Counted from the stretch's first letter, positions 27,788-41,214 are shown. The stretch is 64,000 nucleotides of DNA from Lampropedia cohaerens (GCF_001005215.1 NZ_LBNQ01000008.1:18803-82802); one strand, 5' to 3'. The notes: generated from the sequence alone by a model not told the origin. Numbers and translations: made by a program.

Positions 27788-28759
27788 TCAATCCAGTTGC
27801 ACGCCAGAGCCCTGGACGATGGTCTGCCAGGTTTCGTAGTCGGCCTTGAGAAAGGCGGCAAATGCCTCGCGCGCCTGGGCCTGGGGTTCTGCGCCCTGCT
27901 GCCGGATCGCCTCCTGCAGCTGCGGCTTGTCCAGCGCCGCATCGATGCGCGCATGCAGTGCCTGCAATAGCGGTTCAGGCGTACCCTTGGGGGCCATCAC
28001 CCCGTACCACGTGCTGACGTCGAAGTCTTCGACCCCGGCGATGGCCGATTCTGCCACCGTTGGCACATCCGGCAACGACGAGCTGCGGTGCGCGGAGGTC
28101 ACCGCCAACGGTCTGAGCTTGCCTGCCTTGATCTGCCCGATCGCCGATGGCACCGAAGAAACCAGCAACGCCACGTTGCCTGCCATGACATCCACCAGAG
28201 CCGGGTTGGAGCCGCGGTACGGCACGTGGGTCATCGCAATGCCCGTTGCCTGCTCGAACAGATGCGCGGCCAGATGGATGGAGGTGCCATTGCCAGGAGA
28301 GCCATAGGTCACTGCCCCCGGCTCAGCCTTGGCCGCTGCCACCACGTCGGCGAGCGTGCGGTATGGCGATTCAATGCTGGTGGAGATCAGCACCGGCGAA
28401 TAGGCAATGTGCGCCACTGCCTCCAGATCGTCTACGGGATTCCACCCAAGGCGCGGGTACAGCCATGGCCCGATCACCAGATTGTCTTTCTGGCCCAGCA
28501 CGATGGTGTAGCCATCCGGCGCAGCCTTGACGGCCTCGCCAATGCCCAGCGTGCCGCCCGCTCCGGGCTTGTTGTCGGCCACGATGTTCCAGCCATTGGC
28601 AGCGCTCAGCTCGCTGGCCAACAGTCTCGCAAGGATGTCCGTGCCTCCACCAGGCGGAAACGGCACGATCATGCGCACCGGCTTGGTCGGCCAGCCTTGC
28701 GCGGCAACCAGCGTCGCGGCAAGGCTGAACCCCACCGCTATCAGCAGTTTCTTGAACAT
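27788..28759 (-). CDS. Bug-family (TctC) periplasmic solute-binding protein
   Basis: 323-residue tripartite tricarboxylate transporter receptor of the Bug family, greatly expanded in Burkholderiales. A signal peptide (MFKKLLIAVGFSLAATLVAAQ) precedes the family opening WPTKPVRMIVPFPPGGGTDILAR. The motifs PGAGGTLG, YGSPGNGTSIHLAAHLF and PYRGSNPALVDVMAG are typical ligand-site regions. Bug proteins bind small carboxylates or aromatic acids; the ligand here is unknown. There are no TctA/TctB membrane genes nearby, as is usual for orphan Bug genes. Confidence 0.93.
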   Translation of the reverse strand: MFKKLLIAVGFSLAATLVAAQGWPTKPVRMIVPFPPGGGTDILARLLASELSAANGWNIVADNKPGAGGTLGIGEAVKAAPDGYTIVLGQKDNLVIGPWLYPRLGWNPVDDLEAVAHIAYSPVLISTSIESPYRTLADVVAAAKAEPGAVTYGSPGNGTSIHLAAHLFEQATGIAMTHVPYRGSNPALVDVMAGNVALLVSSVPSAIGQIKAGKLRPLAVTSAHRSSSLPDVPTVAESAIAGVEDFDVSTWYGVMAPKGTPEPLLQALHARIDAALDKPQLQEAIRQQGAEPQAQAREAFAAFLKADYETWQTIVQGSGVQLD

Positions 28760-28946
28760 GGGCTATGTCTCCTCGTTGAGGTTGGTGCCTGTCCAACGTC
28801 TTTTTTTCACAGTATTTTCAACCCGGCTAGGATGCTAAGCGAAGCATTGCCACCGCCCCATGGTAAGCCCGCCACAGACACGCGTCCTGCGGGAAAACGT
28901 GCAGTCATGCCCGCACGCACCAGGCACTGACTACCGCCGGAGCGCG

Positions 28947-31082
28947 TCAGACGGCCAGGCGCGACAGGTCGGCTACGCGGTTCATCGCTTCCTGCAGCAT
29001 CCGCAGCAGGCCCAGGCGGTTGGCACGCAACGCCGCATCGTCGGCATTGACCATGACTTGCTCGAAGAAGGCGTCAACCGGCGCCTTCAGTGCAGCCAGC
29101 GCCTGCAAACTGGCCGTGTAATTGCCGGCCTCGAAGGCCTGCAGCGCCGGCGTGGCCACCTGTTGCAATGCGGCATGCAGCGCCTTTTCCGCCTCTTCCC
29201 GCAGCAAGCGCGTATCGACCTGCGGCAGCACCGCGCCGTCCGCTTTCTTGAGGATGTTGGAGACGCGCTTGTTGGCCGCAGCCAGTGCGTGGGCCTCAGG
29301 CAGCGCCGCGAAGGCGCGCACCGCCTGCAGACGCGCCGCCACGTCAGCCAGACGCTGCGGCTGCAGCGCCAGCACGGCCTCCACCTCTGCGGCGCTGTAG
29401 CCCTGCTCGCGCAGGCTACCGGCCAGGCGCTCGTAGATAAACTGGGCCACCTGGGCAGTCGCATCCGAAAACGCGGTGTCTGCCGGAATGCGACCTGCAA
29501 ATGCCGCGTGGGCGCTGCGCAGTACGTCCTGCAGCGCCAGCGCTGGCGCCTTCTCCATCAGCATGCGAATCACGCCCAGCGCGTGGCGCCGCAGGGCGAA
29601 GGGATCCTTGTCGCCCGTGGGCAGGTTGCCGATGCCGAACATGCCCACCAGGGTCTCGAGCTTGTCGGCCAGCGCCACCACCACGCCGACCTGCCCGCGC
29701 GGCAGCGCATCGCCGGCAAAGCGCGGCTTGTAGTGGTCCTCGATGGCATCGGCCACCTCGGTTGGCAGGCCATCGGACAGCGCGTAGTAGCGGCCCATCG
29801 TGCCCTGCAGCTCGGGAAACTCGCCGACCATGTCGGTAACCAGGTCGGTCTTGGCCAGCTGCGCGGCCTGATCGACCTGCTGCACATCCACACCCAGCTG
29901 GCTGGCAATGGCCCGCGCGATGGCGCGCACGCGCTCGACGCGCTCGCCCTGCGTGCCGAGCTTGTTGTGGTAGACCACCTTGGCCAGCTGCGGCAGGCGT
30001 GACTCCAGCGTCTTCTTGCGATCCTGGTCAAAGAAGAACTTGGCATCGGCCAGGCGCGGACGCACGACCCGCTCGTTGCCGCCGATGACGGCGCTCGGAT
30101 CCTGGGGACGGATGTTGCTGACAACGAGGAAGCGGTTGGTCAGCCTGCCCGCCGCATCCAGCAGCGGGAAGTATTTCTGGTTGGCCTTCATCGTGAGAAT
30201 CAGGCATTCCTGCGGCACCTGCAGAAACTCTTCCTCGAACTGGCACACCAGCACATTGGGCAGTTCCACCAGCGCGGTGACCTCGTCGAGCAGCGCCTCG
30301 TCCTCAATGGCGCGCACGCCCTCGCCCACCTGGCGCGCGGCCTGCTGCAGCTGCGTGGCTATGGCATGGCGGCGCTCAGCGTAGCTGGCAATGACGGCGC
30401 CCTGTTCGCGCAGCTGGTCGGCGTAACGATCGGCGTGGCTCAGATCAATGGGCTGGCCACTACCCTCGAAACGATGTCCCTGCGTGGTGTTGCCGCTTTG
30501 CAGGCCCAGCGCTGTCACGGGCACCACCTGCGCGCCGTGCAGCGCCACCAAACCGTGTGCCGGGCGCACGAACTGTACGCTGTCCCAGCCCGGCAAAGCC
30601 ACGCCGCTTTCGAGCTGGTAAGTCATGACCTTGGGAATCGGCAGGTGGCGCAGCGTGTCATCGAGCGCCTTCTGCAAGCCCTGCTGCAGCGTTGCCCCCG
30701 GCTGCACGCTGTCGAGGTACAAGGCCTCGTTCTTGCCTTCGCCCTCGCGCCGCAGCTGATCCACGACACTCGCATCAAGCCCCAGCGCGCCCAGCTTCTT
30801 GAGCAGCGCAGGCGTGGCCTGGCCGTCCTTGAGACCGACGCTGACGGGCATGAGCTTTTGCGACACCGGCTTGTCGGCCGCCTTGTTCGCCACGCCCGTG
30901 AGGTGCACGGCCAGCCGCCGCGGCGTGGCAAAGGGCGTAATGGCCGCCGCCGCATCCAGCAGGCCCTGGGCCTTGAGCCCCTCGGCCAGGCCTTGCGCAA
31001 ACGCTTCGCCCAGCTTGCGCAGTGCCTTGGGCGGCAGCTCTTCAACGAGCAGTTCGACGAGCAGGTTTTCGGTATGGGTCAT
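28947..31082 (-). CDS. glyS: Glycyl-tRNA synthetase beta subunit
   Basis: 711-residue beta subunit of the bacterial alpha2beta2 GlyRS, which provides most of the tRNA contact. The N-terminal motif LLVELLVEELPPKALRKLGEAF and later KANQKYFPLLD and the central GNERVVRPRLADAKFFFDQD are standard. The C-terminal part is the anticodon-binding domain. The start at 31082 matches the family; an in-frame ATG lies nine codons upstream. The alpha subunit gene glyQ, normally directly upstream, is absent: aspS ends 23 bases before this gene. Confidence 0.96.
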   Translation of the reverse strand: MTHTENLLVELLVEELPPKALRKLGEAFAQGLAEGLKAQGLLDAAAAITPFATPRRLAVHLTGVANKAADKPVSQKLMPVSVGLKDGQATPALLKKLGALGLDASVVDQLRREGEGKNEALYLDSVQPGATLQQGLQKALDDTLRHLPIPKVMTYQLESGVALPGWDSVQFVRPAHGLVALHGAQVVPVTALGLQSGNTTQGHRFEGSGQPIDLSHADRYADQLREQGAVIASYAERRHAIATQLQQAARQVGEGVRAIEDEALLDEVTALVELPNVLVCQFEEEFLQVPQECLILTMKANQKYFPLLDAAGRLTNRFLVVSNIRPQDPSAVIGGNERVVRPRLADAKFFFDQDRKKTLESRLPQLAKVVYHNKLGTQGERVERVRAIARAIASQLGVDVQQVDQAAQLAKTDLVTDMVGEFPELQGTMGRYYALSDGLPTEVADAIEDHYKPRFAGDALPRGQVGVVVALADKLETLVGMFGIGNLPTGDKDPFALRRHALGVIRMLMEKAPALALQDVLRSAHAAFAGRIPADTAFSDATAQVAQFIYERLAGSLREQGYSAAEVEAVLALQPQRLADVAARLQAVRAFAALPEAHALAAANKRVSNILKKADGAVLPQVDTRLLREEAEKALHAALQQVATPALQAFEAGNYTASLQALAALKAPVDAFFEQVMVNADDAALRANRLGLLRMLQEAMNRVADLSRLAV

Positions 31083-31105
31083 GGCGGCATCCGGCGCGGT
31101 AGGAC

Positions 31106-32902
31106 TCACTGCGCAGGCAGCGGGTTGCGCAGGCGGATGTGCAGCTCGCGCAGTTGCTTCTCATCGACCTCGGAGGGCGCCTGCGTCAGCAGATCCTGCG
31201 CCCGCTGGGTCTTGGGGAAGGCAATCACGTCGCGGATCGAGTCGGCCCTGGTCATCAGCGTGATCAGCCGGTCCAGGCCGAATGCCAGCCCGCCATGCGG
31301 CGGCGCGCCGTATTGCAGCGCATCGAGCAGATAGCCAAACTTGGCCCGCGCTTCCTGCTCGCTGATGTTGAGGGCGGCAAACACCTTGCTCTGCACGTCG
31401 GCGCGGTGGATACGCACCGAGCCGCCGCCCAGCTCCCAGCCATTGAGCACCATGTCGTAGGCCTTGGCCACAGCCTTGCCCGGGTCGGTCGCCAGGTATT
31501 CCTCATGGCCATCCTTCGGGGCGGTGAAGGGGTGGTGCATGGCGTTCCAGCGCTGCTCGTCCTCGTCGTACTCGAACATTGGAAAGTCCACCACCCACAG
31601 CGGCGCCCAGCGGTCTTCGAACAGGCCATGGGACTTGCCGAATTCGCTGTGACCGATCTTCACGCGCAGCGCGCCAATGGCGTCGTTGACGATCTTTTCC
31701 TTGTCCGCACCGAAGAACAGCAGATCACCATCCTGCGCGCCGGTGCGTGCGAGCATTTCGGCAATGGCCTTGTCGTGCAGGTTCTTGACGATGGGCGACT
31801 GCAGGCCATCGCGGCCCTTGGCAATTTCATTGACCTTGATCCACGCCAGGCCCTTGGCGCCGTAGATCTTGACGAACTCGGTATAGGCGTCGATCTCGCT
31901 GCGCGGCATGGCTGCACCACCGGGCACGCGCAATGCCACCACGCGGCCATTGGCTTGCGTGGCAGGGCCGGAGAAGACCTTGAAGTCCACATCGGCCATG
32001 ACGTCCTTGAGATCGGTGAACTCCAGCTTGACGCGCAAGTCCGGCTTGTCCGAACCAAAGCGCCGCGCAGCTTCCGCATAGGTGAGCACCGGGAACTCGC
32101 CCAGATCCACGCCCAGCGTCTGCTTGAACACCTCGCTCATCATGCGTTGGAACAGGTCGCGGATGTCCTGCTCGCCCAGGAAGGAGGTCTCGATGTCGAT
32201 CTGCGTGAACTCGGGCTGCCGATCGGCGCGCAGATCCTCATCGCGGAAGCACTTGGTGATCTGGTAGTAACGGTCAAAGCCCGCCACCATCAGCATCTGC
32301 TTGTACAGCTGGGGCGACTGCGGCAGCGCGTAGAACTGGCCGTCGTGCACACGGCTTGGCACCAGGTAGTCGCGCGCGCCTTCCGGCGTGCTCTTGCCCA
32401 GCATCGGCGTTTCGATGTCGATGAAGCCGTGCGCATCCAGGAACTTGCGCACAGCCATGCTGACGCGGTAGCGCAGCATGAGGTTGCGCTGCATATACGG
32501 GCGGCGCAGGTCGATCACCCGGTGCGTCAGCCGCGTGGTCTCCGAGAGGTTCTCCTCGTCGAGCTGGAACGGTGGCGTGACCGACGGGTTGAGCACCGTC
32601 AGCTCCTGGCACAGCACTTCGATCTTGCCGCTGGTGATGCTGTCGTTGACCGTGCCTTCGGGGCGCGCGCGCACCACGCCGGTGACCTGCAGGCAGAACT
32701 CGTTGCGCACGGTCTCGGCGGTGGCGAACATTTCGGGGCGGTCCGGATCGCAGACGACCTGCACATACCCCTCGCGATCCCGCAGATCAATGAAGATCAC
32801 ACCGCCATGGTCGCGGCGGCGGTTGACCCAGCCAAACAGGGTCACGGTCTGGCCAATCAGTCGTTCTGTAATCAGGCCACAGTATTCAGTGCGGGTTGCC
32901 AT
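31106..32902 (-). CDS. aspS: Aspartyl-tRNA synthetase, non-discriminating type by signature
   Basis: 598-residue class II bacterial AspRS with OB-fold anticodon domain, class II core and the bacterial insertion (GAD) domain. In the anticodon domain the sequence [15 protein letters not shown] has His at the position where discriminating bacterial AspRS has Leu, and VRARPEG has Gly where discriminating enzymes have Lys. These two positions (H31 and G83 in Pseudomonas aeruginosa numbering) mark enzymes that also charge tRNA-Asn with Asp. Class II motifs include [14 protein letters not shown] (motif 2) and GLDRL (motif 3). It is upstream of glyS and probably in one transcript with it. Confidence 0.96.
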   Translation of the reverse strand: MATRTEYCGLITERLIGQTVTLFGWVNRRRDHGGVIFIDLRDREGYVQVVCDPDRPEMFATAETVRNEFCLQVTGVVRARPEGTVNDSITSGKIEVLCQELTVLNPSVTPPFQLDEENLSETTRLTHRVIDLRRPYMQRNLMLRYRVSMAVRKFLDAHGFIDIETPMLGKSTPEGARDYLVPSRVHDGQFYALPQSPQLYKQMLMVAGFDRYYQITKCFRDEDLRADRQPEFTQIDIETSFLGEQDIRDLFQRMMSEVFKQTLGVDLGEFPVLTYAEAARRFGSDKPDLRVKLEFTDLKDVMADVDFKVFSGPATQANGRVVALRVPGGAAMPRSEIDAYTEFVKIYGAKGLAWIKVNEIAKGRDGLQSPIVKNLHDKAIAEMLARTGAQDGDLLFFGADKEKIVNDAIGALRVKIGHSEFGKSHGLFEDRWAPLWVVDFPMFEYDEDEQRWNAMHHPFTAPKDGHEEYLATDPGKAVAKAYDMVLNGWELGGGSVRIHRADVQSKVFAALNISEQEARAKFGYLLDALQYGAPPHGGLAFGLDRLITLMTRADSIRDVIAFPKTQRAQDLLTQAPSEVDEKQLRELHIRLRNPLPAQ

Positions 32903-32972
32903 GGAGAGAAGGTTCCGTTTCTGGCTGACAGGCAGCCGGGGGTGCAGGTCGCAAGAGTGTCAACACGCTGCC

Positions 32973-33269
32973 TCAGGCAGCGGCGCTGGCGGTGTCGGTG
33001 GAAGCTTTGCTGGCGCCGCCCGAGGCGGCCGCGTTGCCAGCGCCATCAGACTGCGCGGCAGAGGAAGAGGATGCGGCCGGTTTGCCACTGTTCTTGAAAT
33101 CCGTGGCGTACCAGCCGGTGCCCTTGAGCTGAAAGCTCGGCGCCGAAAGCTGTTTCTGAAAAGCCGCCTTGCCGCATTGTGGGCATGTGGTCAGGGCCGC
33201 GTCGGTGACTTTCTGCAGCACATCCTTGCGAAAGCCACAATCGGTGCACAGGTAAGCGTAGATTGGCAT
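32973..33269 (-). CDS. FmdB-type zinc ribbon protein
   Basis: 98-residue small protein. The first 45 residues form the FmdB zinc ribbon (MPIYAYLCTDCG and TTCPQCGKAAFQ give two CxxC knuckles), followed by the family tail motif GTGWYATDFK, and then a low-complexity Ser/Ala/Gly-rich C-terminus. The start at 33269 gives the invariant MPIYAY beginning. Function is poorly defined; it is often found upstream of aspS in Burkholderiales, usually with a DUF502 membrane protein gene between, which is missing here. Confidence 0.9.
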   Translation of the reverse strand: MPIYAYLCTDCGFRKDVLQKVTDAALTTCPQCGKAAFQKQLSAPSFQLKGTGWYATDFKNSGKPAASSSSAAQSDGAGNAAASGGASKASTDTASAAA

Positions 33270-33364
33270 AGCAAAGTCACAAAGAATGAAGTGCGGGAAA
33301 ACACGCAAAAGCCTGCAATTATAGGCGTGGCGCATGGCACTGGCAGGGCGTGCGCGATGGCCGC

Positions 33365-34558
33365 TTATCCGTCGACAGGGCGGGACTCCTCGGCTGGCAA
33401 GGTGATGCGCCGCACGACCGGCGCGCCCACAGCCACCAGTGCCGCCACCACCCAGAACACCGAGGCCACGCCAATCAGTGCGCCAAACGAGCCGGCCACC
33501 ATCGGCATGAGAAAACTGGATGCGTTGATGGCCATCAGCCGCAGCCCCAGCGCCTCACCCTGCCGACTGGCAGGCGTGACCTGCGTCAGCAGGCTCATGA
33601 TCATGGGCTGCACGCAGCCCAGCGCGGCGCCCAGCACAACCGAGCATGCCACCATGGCAACCGGCCCGCCAGCGAGCGGATAGACGGCAAATACCAGGAC
33701 CGTGATCACGCACGAGGCGGCAATGACCTGCTTTTCCGCAAAGCGTGCGGCGATCACCGGCAGGCTCATACGGATCGCTGCCGCCGCCACCGCAAAGGCG
33801 CCCAAGATAGTGCCGATCATCGAGGCACTCAGCCCCCGCTCGTGCCCCAGCACCGGCACGAGAAAGGCGTGGATGTCCCACGAGGCAGACTGCAGCCAGT
33901 TGACAAACAGGATGTAGCGGAAATTCGGCAGGCGCAGCAGGTCCCAGGCATGGGTGGGAGCCGCATGGGGATTGACCGGCTCGTAGGGCAGCTCCCGCAC
34001 GCGCATCAGCAGCAGCCAGGCCAGCAGCGGCAGCAGCGCCAGCAGGCCAAAGCACACGCGAAAAGCCAGTAAGTCGTTGGGTGTCCGGCCAGCATGGTCG
34101 ATGACCAGCCCCGCACCAAATGGCCCGAGAAAGTTCGATACGGCAGGCGCAATCGCCAGCCAGCTGAAAAAGAGCCGCCGCTGCGCCGCCGACCGCGCCG
34201 CCCGGCCGATGTGGCGCTGCAGCACGATGGTCGTTACTCCTGCCGATGCGCCGCTCATCAAGGCGGCCACGCACAGCATCGGCACGTAGGGAAAGATGGC
34301 AGCCAGCGTCAGTGCGAGTGCGGCGGCGCTGACGGCAAAGCCCATGGGTCTGCGCAGGCCATGGTGATCGGCATACTTGCCAGCCGGAATCGCCAGAAAC
34401 ACCTGGCTCAGGGCGAACAGCGCAATCAGCGCACCGACGGCGCCCGGGCTGTAGCCCAGGCTCAGCGCCAGCAACGGCGTAGCCAGCCGCAGTCCCGTCA
34501 TCGACGCGTGCAGAAACACCTGCGCGATCACCAGTCGAAACAGCTGCGTGCGGGTCAT
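33365..34558 (-). CDS. MFS transporter
   Basis: 397-residue major facilitator protein with 12 predicted membrane helices. The start at 34558 (MTRTQLFRLVIAQVFLHAS) opens directly into the first helix; motif A-like GKYADHHGLRRP lies between helices 2 and 3. Annotated drug-resistance-type exporters have this size and layout, but the substrate is unknown. The frame is open well upstream, but that part is antisense to rarA. It diverges from rarA with 184 bases between. Confidence 0.88.
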   Translation of the reverse strand: MTRTQLFRLVIAQVFLHASMTGLRLATPLLALSLGYSPGAVGALIALFALSQVFLAIPAGKYADHHGLRRPMGFAVSAAALALTLAAIFPYVPMLCVAALMSGASAGVTTIVLQRHIGRAARSAAQRRLFFSWLAIAPAVSNFLGPFGAGLVIDHAGRTPNDLLAFRVCFGLLALLPLLAWLLLMRVRELPYEPVNPHAAPTHAWDLLRLPNFRYILFVNWLQSASWDIHAFLVPVLGHERGLSASMIGTILGAFAVAAAAIRMSLPVIAARFAEKQVIAASCVITVLVFAVYPLAGGPVAMVACSVVLGAALGCVQPMIMSLLTQVTPASRQGEALGLRLMAINASSFLMPMVAGSFGALIGVASVFWVVAALVAVGAPVVRRITLPAEESRPVDG

Positions 34559-34742
34559 GCCAGGGCGCCTGAGAGTCAAGGAGCGGGAGATTGTAGACAG
34601 GCACTCCCGGCCACAAGGCCACCACGCGTGAAACGTAGGTCGCGTGTCGATATGATGGCTTGCTGCGCCACGGCATTTCGATAACGCAGCGCGCTGCCCG
34701 CGCGGCGCGCCAGCCACGGCGCGTTGCCCTGTTGCCAAGAAG

Positions 34743-36047
34743 ATGAGCGCCTTACCCCTGCACCAACCCCTTGCGGAACAACTGCGTCCGCGCACGCTGG
34801 CGGATGTCGTCGGCCAGCAGCATCTGCTGGGCGAAGGCATGCCACTACGGCTGGCGTTCGAATCGGGCCGCCCGCACAGCTGCATCCTGTGGGGCCCACC
34901 AGGCGTGGGCAAGACCACCATTGCCCGCCTGATGGCCAACGCGTTTGATGCCCAGTTCATCTCCATCAGCGCCGTGCTCGGCGGCGTCAAGGAAATCCGC
35001 GACGCGGTCGAGCAAGCCCAGAAGGCACGCGACGGGCTGGCACCGCAGGCCACCATCGTCTTTGTGGACGAGGTACACCGCTTCAACAAGGCGCAGCAGG
35101 ATGCGTTCTTGCCGCACGTGGAAAGCGGGCTGTTCACCTTCATTGGCGCAACCACGGAAAACCCCTCGTTCGAGGTCAACTCAGCGTTGCTTTCACGCGC
35201 GGCCGTCTATGTGCTGCAGCCGCTGTCGGAGCAGGACCTGCGCCAGATCGTCGCGCGTGCCCAGGCCATCGGAGCCGTGCCAGGCATCGACGAGGAGGCA
35301 CTCGCCCAGCTGCTGGCGTATGCCGACGGCGACGCTCGACGCCTGCTCAACACGCTGGAGACGCTGGCCATGGCAGCAAGGCAGGAACAGCGCGATAACG
35401 TCACGCTAGCCTGGCTGCAGCGCGTGCTGGGCGAGCGTATGCGCCGCTATGACAAGGGCGGCGAGCAGTTCTACGACACCATCAGCGCACTGCACAAGTC
35501 CATGCGCGGCTCCGACCCGGATGCAGCGCTGTACTGGCTGGTGCGCATGCTCGATGGCGGCGTCGACCCGATGTACATCGCCCGCCGCATGATCCGCATG
35601 GCCACCGAGGACGTCGGGCTGGCCGACCCGCGTGCGCTGCGCCTGGCGCTGGACGCCACCGAGACCTACGAGCGCCTGGGCTCGCCCGAAGGCGAGCTGG
35701 CGCTGGCCGAGTGCATGGTGTACTTGGCCATGGCCCCCAAGTCCAACGCCGTCTACAAGGCGTTCAATGCCGCCAAGGCCTTCGTCAAACAGGACAGCAC
35801 CCGCCCCGTGCCGCGGCATCTGCGCAATGCGCCCACCAAGCTGATGAAGCAGCTCGACTACGGCAAGGGCTACCGCTACGCGCACGACGAGGAAGATGGC
35901 TTTGCCGCCGGCGAGAACTACCTGCCCGATGGCATGGCACCACCAGGGTTCTACCGCCCGGTGCCGCGCGGACTGGAGATCAAGATCGGCGAGAAACTGG
36001 CCGAGCTGCGTCGCCGCAATGCCCAGGCCCCACGGGACAAAACATGA
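34743..36047 (+). CDS. rarA: Replication-associated recombination protein RarA
   Basis: 434-residue AAA+ ATPase (MgsA/RarA) that acts at stalled replication forks and interacts with SSB and the clamp loader. Opening LAEQLRPRTLADVVGQQHLLG, Walker [10 protein letters not shown] (51-59), Walker B FVDEVHRFNKAQQD, sensor 1 IGATTENPSFEVN and the C-terminal tetramerisation region (MRGSDPDAALYWLVRMLDGG) are all typical. Monocistronic; converges with lptE with 24 bases between the ends. Confidence 0.96.
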   Translation: MSALPLHQPLAEQLRPRTLADVVGQQHLLGEGMPLRLAFESGRPHSCILWGPPGVGKTTIARLMANAFDAQFISISAVLGGVKEIRDAVEQAQKARDGLAPQATIVFVDEVHRFNKAQQDAFLPHVESGLFTFIGATTENPSFEVNSALLSRAAVYVLQPLSEQDLRQIVARAQAIGAVPGIDEEALAQLLAYADGDARRLLNTLETLAMAARQEQRDNVTLAWLQRVLGERMRRYDKGGEQFYDTISALHKSMRGSDPDAALYWLVRMLDGGVDPMYIARRMIRMATEDVGLADPRALRLALDATETYERLGSPEGELALAECMVYLAMAPKSNAVYKAFNAAKAFVKQDSTRPVPRHLRNAPTKLMKQLDYGKGYRYAHDEEDGFAAGENYLPDGMAPPGFYRPVPRGLEIKIGEKLAELRRRNAQAPRDKT

Positions 36048-36071
36048 CACCGGCCGAGGGTCGGCGCGCGG

Positions 36072-36572
36072 TCACTGCGCCAGGCTCAGGCGCCGCACGA
36101 TCTGGCCGACCAGATCGAGCTGCATGTCACGAAACAGGATTTGCTCTTCCATTTCCTTGGCCAGCGCCGACGATTCGTCGTAGTTCAGGTCGCGGGTCTG
36201 CAGCAGCTCGACCTCCTCGGCAGCCTGCGCATCGCCACGGTGCAAGCGGTAGCGCACGCGCAGGCGCAGCTGCAACTCGCGCACACTGCCGGTGGCCGAC
36301 TGGCTGATGACGGCGCGCTCCTGCGATTCCTGCAGGAGCTCGAACACCGCCTGCGCCTCCTGGGGGCCATGGTCAGGGGCACGCAGCACGGTCACGCCGG
36401 ATGCCTCCAGCATGCGCTGCAGCTGGCGCGCCAGCTGCGACTGCTGCTGCGCCTGGATGAACAGCGACTGAAACGGAAAGTCCTGCCTGCCACGCAGCGC
36501 AAAGCCGCAGGCCGAGAGCGCACACCCCGCGGCGGCTGCGGAGGCGAAGGTCAGAAAGCGGCGGCGTTGCAT
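36072..36572 (-). CDS. lptE: LPS-assembly lipoprotein LptE
   Basis: 166-residue outer-membrane lipoprotein that plugs the LptD barrel in lipopolysaccharide export. Signal peptide with Arg-rich start (MQRRRFLTFASAAAAG) and lipobox LSAC, so the mature protein begins at the Cys of CGFALRG, a strongly conserved LptE opening. The start at 36572 is chosen for signal-peptide fit over an ATG nine codons upstream. It follows leuS by 46 bases as in related genomes; holA, which usually follows lptE, is not here. Confidence 0.93.
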   Translation of the reverse strand: MQRRRFLTFASAAAAGCALSACGFALRGRQDFPFQSLFIQAQQQSQLARQLQRMLEASGVTVLRAPDHGPQEAQAVFELLQESQERAVISQSATGSVRELQLRLRVRYRLHRGDAQAAEEVELLQTRDLNYDESSALAKEMEEQILFRDMQLDLVGQIVRRLSLAQ

Positions 36573-36618
36573 GGCGAGGACTCCGTTCGCAGTATTCACA
36601 GGACGCTGGATGGTGCCA

Positions 36619-39613
<2,995 letters not shown>

Positions 39614-40105
39614 ATGAACCGTTTAGCTGCCATCCTCCCCCCCGAGCGCGTGCTGGTGAACGTTGAAGTCACCAGCAAGAAACGCGCGTTTGAAGAAGCT
39701 GGCCTGCTCTTCGAGAGCCTGCACGGGCTCTCGCGCGCCGTGGTGACGGACAGCCTGTTTGCCCGCGAACGCCTCGGCTCGACGGGCCTGGGCCACCGCG
39801 TGGCCATTCCGCACGGCCGCATCAAGGGACTGCGATCGCCCATGGCAGCAGTATTCCAGCTGGCGAACCCGATCGGTTTCGATGCGCCCGACGAGCAGCC
39901 GGTCAGTTTGCTGATCTTCCTGCTGGTCCCCGAGGCTGCGACGGAAAAGCACCTGGAAATCCTCTCGGAAATTGCCGAACTGCTGAGCAACGTGGATGTG
40001 CGTGATGCCATGATCGCCTGCCGCGATCAGGCGCAGCTGCACGCGCTGGTGGTTGGCTGGAAATCCTCGCAGTCCGGCCAGCTGGAAGCCGCAGAGCACC
40101 ATTAG
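39614..40105 (+). CDS. ptsN: Nitrogen-PTS EIIA component PtsN
   Basis: 163-residue EIIA-Ntr domain. The phosphorylated His is H67 in [11 protein letters not shown]. In Proteobacteria PtsN receives phosphate from the NPr/EI-Ntr relay and regulates potassium transport, nitrogen and stress responses by protein contacts rather than sugar import. The start at 39614 is the first ATG and gives the full fold. hprK follows 146 bases downstream, as in many Betaproteobacteria; rpoN and hpf, the usual upstream neighbours, are not in the window. Confidence 0.94.
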   Translation: MNRLAAILPPERVLVNVEVTSKKRAFEEAGLLFESLHGLSRAVVTDSLFARERLGSTGLGHRVAIPHGRIKGLRSPMAAVFQLANPIGFDAPDEQPVSLLIFLLVPEAATEKHLEILSEIAELLSNVDVRDAMIACRDQAQLHALVVGWKSSQSGQLEAAEHH

Positions 40106-40251
40106 GCCAGCTTGCCGCGTGCCCCCGCCACGCGCATGGCTACGGGCGACTTCATGCGGCAAGCCACGCTGCCACCGCCTATCGGGCGGCGCAGCATGTT
40201 GTGACGGCGGCGGCGCTCCGGCAAGCGCCCCTCATTCGACCGGATTCACAC

Positions 40252-41214
40252 ATGACCAACACCGTAAGCGCCCAGGCCCTGTTCGATGAGTTCGCCGACG
40301 CACTGCAATGGCGCTGGATTGCCGGGCGCGACGCCTATGCGCGCCGCTTCGACGAGCGTGCCGTGCAGTCGGCCCGTGCCAGCGCCGATCTGGTCGGCTA
40401 CCTCAATTACATCCATCCGTTTCGTGCCCAGGTACTCGGTCAGCGCGAAATCGAGTACCTGACCAACGCCACGTCGCAGGACTGCGCGCGTCGTGTCGCA
40501 CGCATCACTTCGCTGGAACCCCCCGTGCTGGTGCTGGCCGACGGCCAGCAGGCGCCGGACGAGTTGATGCAGATGTGCGAGACGGCGCAAATTCCCATGT
40601 TCGCCACGCAGGCTTCCTCCGCCTATGTGATCGACGTCATGCGCAGCTACCTGTTCAAGCTGTTTGCCGCCTCCACCAGCCTGCACGGCGTGTTCATGGA
40701 CATCCTGGGTGTGGGCGTGCTCATCACCGGAGAGTCAGGCCTGGGCAAGAGCGAACTGGGCCTGGAGCTGATCACGCGCGGGCACGGTCTGGTGGCCGAC
40801 GACGTGGTGGATATCGTGCAGATCAACCAGAACGCGCTCGAAGGGAAATGTCCAGCCCTGATCCAGAACCTGCTGGAGGTACGTGGTATCGGCCTGCTGG
40901 ATATTCGCGCCATCTTTGGTGAGACCGCTGTGCGGCGGCGCATGCGGCTGCGCATGATCGTGCATCTGGTGCGGCACGAGACGATGGAGCGCGACCACGA
41001 ACGGCTGCCCCATGCGCCGCTGACCGAAACCATTCTGGGGGTGCCGGTGCGCAAGGCCATCATTCAGGTGATGGCCGGGCGCAACATCGCAGTGCTGGTA
41101 GAAGCAGCGGTGCGCAACTACATCCTGCAGCTGCGCGGCATCGACACCTACCGCGAGTTCGTTGCGCGCCAACACGAGGCGATGAACGGCAACGCCCCGC
41201 GCAATTCCGGGTAA
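40252..41214 (+). CDS. hprK: HPr kinase/phosphorylase
   Basis: 320-residue bifunctional enzyme that phosphorylates or dephosphorylates HPr on a serine. The N-terminal domain is followed by the catalytic domain with [17 protein letters not shown] and Walker [10 protein letters not shown] (G160-S167), then VADDVVDI and the [14 protein letters not shown] segment, both HprK signatures. The start at 40252 is used; an in-frame start lies 17 codons upstream. The stop TAA overlaps a dispersed repeat copy. In Betaproteobacteria HprK works in a regulatory PTS with PtsN-like partners rather than in sugar uptake. Confidence 0.96.
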   Translation: MTNTVSAQALFDEFADALQWRWIAGRDAYARRFDERAVQSARASADLVGYLNYIHPFRAQVLGQREIEYLTNATSQDCARRVARITSLEPPVLVLADGQQAPDELMQMCETAQIPMFATQASSAYVIDVMRSYLFKLFAASTSLHGVFMDILGVGVLITGESGLGKSELGLELITRGHGLVADDVVDIVQINQNALEGKCPALIQNLLEVRGIGLLDIRAIFGETAVRRRMRLRMIVHLVRHETMERDHERLPHAPLTETILGVPVRKAIIQVMAGRNIAVLVEAAVRNYILQLRGIDTYREFVARQHEAMNGNAPRNSG

